From: Dipetalonema caudispina
Lineage: Eukaryota; Nematoda; Chromadorea; Rhabditida; Onchocercidae
Assembly: GCA_013365325.1 (NCBI GenBank)
Contig: JABVXV010000005.1
Coordinates: 434,001-498,000 of the forward strand
DNA length: 64,000 bases
Reading direction: 5' to 3'
Part shown: in pieces, positions 52,934 to 64,000 of the stretch
How positions within the stretch are numbered: the first letter of the stretch is position 1
Layout of the letters: every line of letters starts with the position of its first letter
Translations under genes and position numbers: made by a program
The notes under the pieces: generated by a model
The model's database searches: none
Seen by the model: the letters and a program-made list of their open reading frames with translations, nothing else
Told to the model about the DNA's origin: nothing

Positions 52934-54356
52934 TTTCCACTGTTTATTAGAAGAATATAGAGTGATTTTAAAATAGGTGAAAGTATAATCGAATAGGATT
53001 AAAAGAAAAAATGATTTTTATTGTTCATTGGTTTTGAAAACAAAGATCTTTTTATCTTCCAAACTTTTGCTACTTTCTCAGGTCATATTTCAAGATTCAC
53101 AGCAGAAATTGAGTTATGACCAGATTGTGACCTCTTCTCCATATTAGTTTCCAGTGTTGTCAGATTCTGAACTCTGCTGGCATATTTAACGCCTGGTCAA
53201 ATTGCGATGTCTTTCTCTTTCTAATACGAAGTCCTAGTTCGAACAGAAGATCTGCCGCATTCTGATGTTTTTTGGTTAGCCTTTGACCTATGATTATGAT
53301 TATTGTTTCTGTTCCATTCAGATTTATCTTATACCGATATTGTCGAATTTTGTGAGATTTCTGCATGGTCGCTAAAAGGTCAATGAAGCCATTCGAGCTT
53401 TCAGAATAAAGTAAATGTTCATGTGCTCTGCTATTTGAGGTTTATAAGTCGTGTTGTAAGGTGAACGAGCAAATAATTCTTAAAAGAAGCTTGTTCTTTG
53501 TTTCTAATTGTTATTATTTCTACGATCATTTTTCTGGCTCGCCGTGATCGCTGTATCTACCTTTCAAATAACATTTTTGAAAGTTTAAGTTTGCAAAAAA
53601 TGGAAACAAATGTATTGATATTTTAAAAAAGGATTTAATATGGCTCAAGGCATAAATATCACTGTTTTCTGGTCATGATTTGAGGTAAAAGGAAAGTGGA
53701 AACACAGCATTGGATCCACATGGCTTGTATTTTGTGTTTTAACATATATATGTAAAGCTTCTATACCAGCAGAGATTTATAAAGTTGGAAGAAGATAGCA
53801 AGAGGTTCAGAATAATTGAGTGTTAAATAGGACTTCTGTAACAACTAGAAATTTGCTGATTCTGTAATTATTATGTTAGAACAATAAATATTTGTACAAA
53901 CATGGTTTGTTCCTCTATTACTTAAAGCTTTTCAAACAAAGGGGTATGTTGTACGTTGGCAGTTTACTGACTGTTGTAATACAAAAAAAAAGAACGAAGT
54001 AACAGTAATGTTTTGGCACAGTCTGATTAAATGAAACTTAAAAATGAACTGAAAAGCTGTGCATATCTGCTGATTAGTAAATCGTTTTTCTGAATAAAAA
54101 AAATAAATATGAAAAATTTCAACGAGGTAAAGAAATCTATTGAAAATTAAATTTCAAAATTTAACTGTGAGGATTTGTTTCAATCACTCATCAGATCTAT
54201 CAAATCCAACTTACAGAGATTAATTGTATTGTTAACTGTATTCTAAAATTGTAACACATCATAATGTATTATAATCAATCTCTTGAAAGTAGGAGAAGCA
54301 ATAACTGCAAGCAAAGTTTACACTTTTTTTGGTCCATTAAGAATTGTTCATCATGT

Positions 54357-54393
<37 letters not shown>

Positions 54394-56326
54394 ATGTGTG
54401 TGTGTGTATGTATGTGTGTGTCATGTGTTAAGTCTATGTGTATGCTGCTAACATAAAGCAATAGATTTGTTGGAAACTCGAAAGATTGAGTTTCAGCAAT
54501 CTTCAACTTATTCTAACACCGCCTCATATTTATTCTTTTAAAGATAGAGTCTCACCTCATATATATCTTACAGCAATGCTAGCAGACTAATCGAAATTTG
54601 TCGGCTAGCTGATTGAAGTTAGACTCATCTCAATCTCATAGATATAGACCTTCTGTATTTCTTCATTGTTACTCCTCCTAGACATCTGTATGTTGGTTTC
54701 AATTCCCAACTTTATCATTGTTTTTATCATTTTTCAATTTGATTTTCCTTTTTTGCCATTATTATTATTAGCAGCATAAGTAAAATTTTCAAATATTTCA
54801 ATCAAATTTTGTCAATTTCAATCCTCATTTTTCTTTTTTCTTTTTGTTTTTTTTTTTTCGTAATCTTCAAATGTTTACTAAGCAACCGTTTGAAATTTAA
54901 TCAAAGAAGCAGCTTTGATTAATTTCAAAAGCTTGCTTAATAAACATTAAAGTTTAAATGACTTTTATTCTTTCTGTTAGATGCAACAATTATCAATTTT
55001 TAATTATTTAACATGGATTTAGAGGGATTAACCATTTCTTTTTGAATTTCACCTCTATTAATAATATTTCCCTTTCAATTTCACCTTCATTTCTATGCTA
55101 AATCCATTCCTACCCAATTATCCATTAGCATGCTAAGTTATATTTAAAATGTGAAGTCAAAGAATTTCTCAGAATTTTTATGCAAATAACTTTTATCCAA
55201 TTGATAGAACTGATAATTTATGTGTCGAAATATTATCATAAAACTATTCATTCTACACTAACATTAAACGAAGTTATTTGTTTGCTGAAATGTAAATGAA
55301 ATATTTGATTAAAGACACTACACCAGCAGTTGACAGATGCTTTGTTCGTTAACCAAATCAAAATTAAATGATAATTTCCATATAATTCATAAATCTCATG
55401 AGTTTAGATTTTCTGAAATGTTGTCAAACTTTTCTCAAATTATATTAAAAGTGTTATACAGAAAGCAGTTCGGTTTTAATAATTCGGGCTTAAGTTTTAT
55501 TTTTTTTCCTTTTAAATTTTCGATTTTCTATTTCATAGTATAAGTGATCAGTAAGATTCCTTGTTGTGTAGTGTTTATTGAATTGATTGCAGTATCAAAA
55601 TATGCCACTCATTTCTAAGTTCTTTTTTTTGAATTGTGATTAATTTATAATTTTGGATTGCCAAAATAAAACTGAGACTTTCTTTATCTTATCTTACTAC
55701 GTCTGGAATTTGTCTGACAGGAAAGTGCTTTTGTCTTACGTCATAACTTTTTTTCCTGATATTTTACATTTTAATTAATTAGGGCATTGGATAGAAGCGT
55801 TTGAAAAATAGTAGGAAAAATAGATAGAGATAGTAAGTATGGTGGAAAGGAAAATGAGAAAGTTTTCAGTATGATAGTAATAAAATGAATTTGTCCATTA
55901 ATTTCCTTTTTTTTAGATGTAAATATTATTTTTTAGGAGCTTTTAGAATCCTCAGCCTGAAATTAAATGAAATGAAAGATAGAGTAAACAACATTTCCTC
56001 CGACGTTTGACACATAAAAAGTTTAGTTTTCTTTAAGCTATTTCATCATTTTTCAGTATGAATTTATCTAAATAAAAGATTTCTCAGCTACTGCTTGGCA
56101 AACATCTTTTTATTACAACGAAGGGTTCTATTATTTCGAAAAGAGTGAAAAGTTTATTTTTCTCTCTTACTGAATGCTAGCGACAGGTTTGTTCTGCAAA
56201 TTTCTTTAAAATTTGCATATGTTTTCAATCCTAAATGTATTTCGAATGTTGAGAATCTGAAATGTGAAATTACATTTGCTTTTCAGATTTGGTTTAAATT
56301 TTCAAGTCTAAGAAAGAGAAACAAAA
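52934..56326. other. Intergenic region between SLX4 and ryanodine receptor genes
   Basis: 3.4 kb of AT-rich sequence with no exon chain on either strand. It contains the GT microsatellite at 54357-54422. The last bases before the ryanodine receptor start hold an acceptor (TTTTCAG ending at 56286), so the 5' UTR probably begins at 56287. Promoter elements are not recognisable. Confidence 0.6.
54357..54422. repeat. GT/GTAT microsatellite
   Basis: An interrupted (TG)n tract contains TATG units. It is likely to be length-variable. Confidence 0.9.
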
Positions 56327-59300
56327 ATGACGGATAAAGAAGGAACAGGTGATGGAGAACAGGATGATATTTCGTTTTTACGGACGGTACTAATTTTAAT
56401 AAGTCTTGTATAATTAGTGTTTTTGCTATTAATTAATATCCCCAAATTTGCATAAGCTTGATAGTAAGAAATCTATTCTTAACTGTTTCAAAAAATAAGT
56501 TTATAGGGTGATATCGTTGCAATGACATGTATGGCATCAGCTAATCGTGAAGGTGTCCTCGGTTCCGAACGAGTATGTCTCTGTACCGAAGGTTTCGGTA
56601 ATCGTATGTGTTCACTAGAAAACGTTTCGGATCGGGTAATTCTTTTGAGAATTAATTTCTAAAACTGAAAATATAACTTTTAATATGAAAAGGGAAATTT
56701 CTTGTTTAAAATATTTTATTTATTAAAAAATTTTTTATTAAAAAATTTATTAAAAAATAAAAGATATATTAAAAAATATTAATACATGTTTTCAATACTG
56801 TTTCATTGAGTCGATAATATTGTTTATTTTAGGATCTTCCACCGGATATATCTATGTGCATGCTGTATATCGATAATGCGTTATCGGTACGAGCACTTCA
56901 GGAAATGATGAGTAATGATAACGAACTGGTAAACTCCCAGTTATATTAAATTTTTATTTTTAGTTTTTAATTTCTAGTTTAGTGAAACAACCTTAGCTGA
57001 CTTTAGAATTGTAAAGGTTGCTAAAGCTTTGTTAAGCTAAGCAATGGATGGATTCAGATGTAATTTATTCCGTACCAAAAAATAAAATAATGTGCCACTG
57101 CTTTGAATAAAATTTTCATTGATACTAAAATTCTGGGAAGAAAGACTTTATTCCATGTTTCTTCTCTTATTTCCCTCATTCATTCATTGATAAAATTCAA
57201 TTTAAGTTTCATTTCAGAGAGGAGCAGGTAGTGCTGGAGGTCACAAAACCCTGTTGTATGGCCATGCAGTGCAACTCAAACATGTACAAAGTGAAATGGT
57301 TAGTTTAACTGCTAGAAATCATTGATAATTAAAGTCTTTTATATTTTGAAGTGATATGAATTTGATTCCAACATTAATATACAATTCACAGATTATGATA
57401 GATGAAATTGATTATACAAGTATGGTTCAAAAAAGTAATATTAGAAGGTTATCAGGAAATCATTCATTCATTATCCTATGCATGAACATTTTCAGTGAGT
57501 TGCATTTTTTGAAAAGAAAAAGAGATTATTAATGATTAAATGAGGATTTGATCACATTTTAAACATTATTTCAAAAATTCCATTTACATTATGTTTGCAG
57601 TACTTGGCTTGCCTGTCATCGTGCTCATCCAATGATAAATTAGCGTTTGACGTTGGCGTGCAAGAAAATAACGAAGGTAAAAAATGGAAAACATTTTTAG
57701 AATTGTTAATTAAGACAAGTTAAGAAAAAAAAAAAATGTTTCAAGAAATATTCTGTGAAACATCGAACAGTGAACTATTGAAAATTCAGCGTACTTTACA
57801 ATTAATACTATACAAAATGTTGATTTCATTTATTTAAGGTGAAGCATGTTGGTGGACAATTCACCCTGCTTCCAAACAACGATCAGAAGGGGAAAAAGTT
57901 CGTGTGGGTGATGATGTCATTTTAGTTTCTGTTGCGACCGAACGATATTTGGTTTGTTTGTTTGTTGAAGATATGATTATATCGAATTATGTGACAAAGA
58001 TTTGGCAATATTTCGACGATAAACTGAACAATTTTTGAGATTGAAAGTGATCAGAAGAAAAGGCTAAGATGCAGTACTATCAATGAGACATTGTGAATCA
58101 GAGCCAAAAGAATAATAACCATTATTACTTTACTGATTTCATGTGCCTTATTGAGATCCATATGTGAAGCATTGATCACTTAATGAAATCAGATGTTTGT
58201 ATTCAAAATGATGATTTGCAGCATATGATACATAGCAAGGGATTCATGGTAATTGCATCATTTCATCAAACACTTTGGAATATCACTTCTGTAAGTTCGG
58301 GAAGTGTCCGAATACGAAATATGGGTTTGTTTTGATCAAATTTTGCAAAACTTTTTGTTAAATCTGAAAAATTTATTTCTTCTTGTGCAGACTTCTTATG
58401 AACTTCTCATTCTAGTATCCTTAAAGACGATCAGAATCTTTTCTAATTCAAATTACTACTTCAGGAGCACTTTTCGGTAATGACGTATTACGATTTTTTC
58501 ATGGTAACGACGAAGTTTTGACGATACCTGAAAATTGGAGTGAACATCCGCAACATAAGTAAATAATTAAAACAATGGCTACTCGCTAATATAATGTTTT
58601 TGTAACATTCGGTAAAATTATTTAGAGTTTTAAACAGATAATTAGTATAAATTGCAATTTTTTGTTTTAGTATGGCAATCTACGAAGGTGGAGCCGCGGT
58701 GTCGCAAGCCAGATCACTTTGGCGCATCGAATTAATCCGAATCAAATGGCATGGAGCACTAGTTGGTTGGGAACAACCGTTTCGGATAAGACATATTACT
58801 TCCGGAAGGCATGATTTCTAAACTATGAAGAAAAGAACACTGGGCTAGATAAAGTGCTATAAAGTTTGGCTTAAGCTTTCAATGACTTTAACTATATTCC
58901 ATTTTTAATTTTAATTCTGCTATAGCAAAAGGAAATAGTGTCAGAGTACCATGTCCATTTTAGGTACTTGGGTGTCATGGAAAATGTAATTCAACTTTAC
59001 GACAAGGATAAAGCTGAATTCGATACAACTGCTTTCGTTATGTATCAAACTAAGGTGAATCATTGATGTTATTATTGATAAATGTTTGTGACAAAAAATT
59101 TTCGAATTGATTACATTTAGGATTTAACAGCTTGTAATTAAAAAAGAATTTAGGACTTAAAAAAACAACTGACAGAAGAAAAAGAAGAAGGGATGGGTGT
59201 TGCAACAATCCGTTACGGTGAAACAAATGCTTTTATTCAACACATCAAAACGGAATTATGGCTTTCTTATCAGGTATTTCTGCACTTAATTAAGGATGAA

Positions 59301-62300
59301 ATGACATCTTATGGTTAGGATCATTTCTAAAAAATTTGAATAAGCGGATATGAAAAGATTTAAAATAAACGTTTAAAGAGCAAATAAGTGAAAATATGTA
59401 TTCCTTCCAGAAGTTCTATTTGAAATTTCTTAAATAAATTTTCTGGAAAATATATAATATATTTGTTCTTTCTTATTATTCATTCAATTTAATCGAATTT
59501 AGACATCAGAAATAACGAAAAAGGGTCTTGGCAAAGTAGAAGAAAAGAAAGCTGTGGCATTAAAAGATGGTCACATGGATGATTGCTTCACATTTTTTAT
59601 GGCGCTGGAAGAAGAATCCAAATCGGCTCGTGTCATCCGGAAATGTTCATCCGTACTCAATCGATTCTTGAAGTATTTTGGTTATGATAATTATTAGCCA
59701 TTGATATTATTACACATAAATTTTGGCTAAAATCATTTAAATTATTTCATATCTTAGGGGTATCGAAGCGCTACAACGAGAAGGCAAACAAGCGCAAGAT
59801 TGGAATCGCGTTGATCTAAGCGAAGTATTGAAACTCATGGAGGATCTGATCGATTATTTTTCACAACCTGATGAAGACGGTTAATCTTCAATGAAGTTCC
59901 ACATGAAGTAGAATCTGGAGATCGATCTACTCACACATCTTTCTACATTTCACAATTGTTCAATCGATCATTGTAGATATATCCAAAGTATGATTCGTTT
60001 CAGATTTTGAAGCCAGTCAAAATCGTTTGCGTGCACTGAGAAGTCGTCAAGATCTGTTTCAAGAAGAAGGTGTCTTAAATATGATCCTCGATACTATCGA
60101 TAAATTCTCTCAGATGGAAGCAGTCCCTGATTTTGCTGGACTTCTTAACGAGGATACACAGGTCGGGGATAGCATTACTTCTTGACGTCAAAATGCAATG
60201 ATAATAATTCTGATGAAAATATTGACTTAAGTGCTTATTTCAAAAATTGATTTTAACATTTATTCTTCACATTTCTGGAATATCCTTAGTCTCTAGGTTC
60301 AGAATTGGATTCAATATTCAATTCAATTTTAGTTAATGTGGGAAGAAATCTCTACTTATTTGTACCTTCTTGTTGCTGCAATGATCAAAGGGAATCACTA
60401 TAACTGCGCACAATTTGCATCAGCTCAACGACTGCAATGGTTATTTGGCCGTCTATCAAACCCGCAATCTGCAGAAGGTTTAAAGCAACTAGAAAAAAGA
60501 ATTTGAAGCAAAAGTTCAAATTTTTTATCTTTGAGCTTTTTTTTAAAAATAAGACATTTTCAGGTATACTAGATGTACTATATTGTGTGTTGACTGAGTC
60601 GCCAGAAGCACTGAATATGATCAATGAAAGCCATATCAAATCGGTGATATCACTTTTGGAGAAAGTTGGAAGGGATCCTAAGGTTATGTTTCTTCATCTC
60701 AATATAAAAAATCTTAGGATATCATGATAAAAGGGATTCTCTTATTTCTTCACTTGACTGAATTAGAAATCATTAGAATATGTTTGTTTATCAATTTCAG
60801 TACTTTATATCCGTAATTTATAAATGGATTTAATGATGTTAATATCAAACAGTTTTTAGGTACTTGATGTCTTATCATCACTTTGCGAAGGTAATGGAAT
60901 GGCGGTACGAAGCAGTCAGAATACAATTACTCAACATTTATTACCTGGAAAAGATCTATTATTGCAAACGAAGATGAGAGATCATGTGAGCAGGTACGGG
61001 AAGTCACTTCATTTGCTTTCAAAACACAGAATTCTTGCTAAAACAAGAGTGATGCAGTTTGAAAAAATCAGTTTAACAATTTAGCAAATTAGGTTGTGTA
61101 AACTTTTCCGCCAGCATATAAAAGTTTTAGCATTACAGCAAAAGAGGTATAAAAACTATAACTCGTGTTAGTGATACTAAGTTCCACGATCTTAAATACC
61201 GGAATTATGCTTGATAAAATTGATCTGAGGCCGTGAATCTCTTTGAATGAATTCTGAATATTTAAACTTCAATGAATTATTATAAATCACGAAATATGAT
61301 ATTGATAGTGTCAGTGAAACTTGGTATATTTTCTGCAAATGTAGTAAATCAATCGATGGGCTTTCGTTTTTGTTTAGTAACAAGTAAATAATTGAATAAT
61401 TAAGTACTAAAGGTTTAATAATTTTTTATCAGCTAACTTATTTATTTGAAGCGAGTTAAATGATACTTAATTACAGTATGACACCGAATATCCTAGTTGG
61501 TATCGTTGAGGGAAGCTCACAATTTCGACGATGGTATTATGAAGCAGAAGTTGAGCATATTGAACAGATGACCAAAACAGAACCATACCTTCGGATCGGA
61601 TGGGCAAATAGTATGGGTTACAAGCCATTTCCTGGCTCTGGTGATGGGTTAGTTGTTATTACTACTAAATAAATAAATAATGTCCCAATTCTAATTAGTA
61701 ATATTCCTTTAGACCTTTTTCAATCGTTTTCAGAAAATGTAATCAAAAGACTGACTGTTTGCTAATTATCTGAGTTTGTCCTATAATATATATTAAGGCT
61801 TACGAGAGATTTTAATATTTATCCTTTATTGAATTGCAAAGAAACATACAATTTTTGTAAATTTTCCTTTAGATGGGGATGTATTGGAGTCGGTGATGAT
61901 TACTATTCATATGGATTCGATGGTCGATGTATTTATTGCGGTAAATTTCTCACTCTTACTAATTAATTAAAATTCTCAAAGTTCAGAATCTTGAAAGTTT
62001 GAAATTTTCAAGTGCACGTTATGCAGTTGAACATATGTTAAATATAAATTTACAATATTGCCTTTTTAGCAACTAAAAAACATGTTATTTGGACTCGAAC
62101 ACTACAGAAAGGTGATATTGTTGGTTGTTTACTGGATTTGAATATTCCGGAAATAACCTTTACTGTTAATGGACAACTAACCACAGGACTGTTCAGAAAT
62201 TTCAATATTGATGGATTTTTCTTCCCAGTAATGTCACTTTCTGCCAAAGTCAGGTATCCAATTTTATACAACATTTTTTGTATTAAATGGGAACTAAAGG

Positions 62301-63743
62301 AACTGAGTATCGAGTTAATTGATAAATTCATTTAAAATTATTATCTGTGTGAGAGAATCGTATGAGCTTTTTGGTAACGATCTATTTATAAAATGTTGAT
62401 TTCTTCATTACTTTGGAAATATGGATTAATGAAAACATTTCAGTTGTCGCTTCATGTTCGGTGGTGCAGAAGGACGTTTGCGCTTTGGACCACCTCCTGG
62501 ATTCAGTGCTCTAATTGAAGCAGCAGCAAATCAATTGGAAATTGGAGAATGCGTTTCATTCGGTGATATTGCTAAAAACGTGTATACTGGCCCGAGCATC
62601 TTGCTTCAAAATACGGAACCATTCGTACCGTCATTAGTCGATATCTCCAGCGTTGTATTACCTCATTTTGCAATGGCAATACATGAAAAATTGGCGGAAA
62701 ATTTGCATGAATTATGGGCAATGCGAAAAATTGAACTTGGTTGGAGTTATGGGGAGGTATAATTTTTGATGTGTTAACGTATACAACGTCTTGTTTCTCT
62801 CCGTAATAAAATTGATGAAAAGACAATGATTTTTCGGAAATGTAGTATTTTGATGTTTTGAGGAAATTTTGTAAATTTGAAAAGATGTGCAACTACTTAT
62901 TATTTATTAATGGTAGAATTTATTATGAATGAAGTAAAGTCAAATATTAGTCTTGTAACCTTCTCAGTATCACCTTTCCCCAAAACTTCTTTATTACAGG
63001 TGAGGGACGAAAAGACTCGTCGCCATCCATGCCTAACATCATTTCAACAATTACCGCCGAACGAGAAAACCTATAATATCAATCTTGCTATTGATACTAT
63101 GAAGTAAGACCGTTTATCTCATTATGATTAATTTTCTGAAAGGAATTGAATCGAATATCCACAAGTTTATAAAAGTTAGAAAAAAATTAAGATAGGCAAA
63201 ATCAAAAGTTACTATTGAAAGTCATCAAAATGGATAATCATAAAAGCACACATGTTACTGATATTTTAATATCGAGCTAATGATTCATTAAAATTGGTTC
63301 ATTTTTAGAACAATTGAAGCTTTACGATATCACATGATCCTAGATGAACCTCCAGTTCGCTTACGACTTGTGCGTCTTCCTCAGAAGTAAGAATTTCTTT
63401 GAAATATTAAAGCACATGAAAGTAATCTGACAATATAGGGGAGGTTTTCTAAGGATACAAGTAGTGGTGAGAAATATAATCTTTAAATAAATTAGGATAT
63501 CGTATCAGATCAAGTGGAATGATATTCTAAAATTTGAATTTATTTATACGATAATATGATCTTGTCGAGTATTGATCATTTAGCTATCAGCAAAGCAATG
63601 GATTTAAACCACAACCGTTGGATTCTCATGACATTGTTCTTGATGACAATATGTTCCCGTTAATTGATGCATTAGCCAAAAATACTCATAATGTTTGGGC
63701 AAGAGAGAAGATTCGGCGTGGCTGGACATTTGGCCTTAATGAG
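56327..63743 (+). CDS. unc-68: Ryanodine receptor, N-terminal ~1,009 residues (continues beyond window)
   Basis: Ca2+-release channel of the sarcoplasmic/endoplasmic reticulum. Twenty-four exons were read, from ATG 56327 to the donor after 63743; every phase closes. Exon 1 ([20 protein letters not shown]) corresponds to the start of vertebrate RyR. Landmarks: [10 protein letters not shown]; the near-invariant [20 protein letters not shown] (57839-57951) of the inositol-trisphosphate/RyR N-terminal domain; MIR-region [17 protein letters not shown] (58671-58808); RIH-domain helices around 59758-60993; first SPRY domain about 61477-62253 ([26 protein letters not shown]); [10 protein letters not shown]; then RyR repeats with ELGWSYGE and [15 protein letters not shown]. 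The channel pore and about four fifths of the protein lie downstream. The intron after 58808 has GC instead of GT at its donor. No continuing exon is visible in 63744-64000. Confidence 0.96.
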
Positions 63744-64000
63744 GTACTTTTGCACCTTCATCTTGTTCTTAAAACAATTAATTGATCTTTAAACAAGTGA
63801 TACTGTATATTACTTGTAGAAAGTTATTTCAATTTTTCTTTCAATTACATAACAGTTCTTAATCTCTCAATTTCTAAATAAGATCACAAAAGATCCATTC
63901 GTTTCTGTTCTACTAAAAAGGACTTCATCTGAATTCTCGAATTCTGGTATGATATTTATTTCTCCAAAAATCCTTATTGTTACAGTTTATAAATACGAGC

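Noticed and set aside
62050..62331. 93-codon minus-strand frame
   Set aside because: Antisense shadow of the ryanodine receptor SPRY exon.
1..64000. CRISPR arrays, bacterial operons, rRNA, tRNA or viral genes
   Set aside because: No regular spaced repeats, operon-like intronless clusters, or recognisable RNA or viral gene signatures were seen; a covariance search for tRNAs was not possible by eye.

Overview
This is a eukaryotic, AT-rich window with intron-rich genes. Introns are mostly 150-500 bp, acceptors are of the TTTTCAG type, and several start codons lie directly behind a splice acceptor, which suits spliced-leader trans-splicing. Gene content (engrailed/ceh-16, an LRR-Ig membrane protein of the IGLR type, unc-68-type ryanodine receptor) points to a nematode. 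Base composition and intron sizes suggest a spirurid, probably a filarial or thelaziid worm; that last step is inference. I saw no bacterial, viral, CRISPR or intact transposon content.

Layout. 66-2567 (+): last five exons of a STIM Ca2+ sensor. 2568-5327: intergenic, with a strong hairpin. 5328-7750 (+): NIFK-type nucleolar RRM protein. 7751-12790: long gene-free stretch with simple repeats and a short telomere-like tract. 12791-17956 (+): engrailed homeobox gene ceh-16. 19001-20218 (-): mitochondrial ribosomal protein S18A/mL66, the only minus-strand gene. 21012-27249 (+): LRR-Ig-transmembrane receptor with a duplicated coiled-coil tail. 27250-30656: no convincing gene. 30657-42207 (+): ARHGEF17/TEM4-type RhoGEF (DH, PH, beta-propeller). 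43843-46526 (+): an unrecognised Cys/His-rich coding unit that is either a separate gene or an alternative C-terminal tail of the RhoGEF. 47192-52933 (+): SLX4/HIM-18 nuclease scaffold. 52934-56326: intergenic with a GT microsatellite. 56327-63743 (+): first 24 exons of a ryanodine receptor, continuing past the window.

Exon boundaries were worked out by hand from splice motifs, reading-frame phase and similarity to remembered family features. Apart from the uncertain joints named in the entries, phases close across all genes. Two introns need GC donors. STIM and the ryanodine receptor are both Ca2+-store proteins, but the other genes share no pathway, so I do not read the window as a functional cluster. 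The most novel item is the Cys/His-rich unit behind the RhoGEF.
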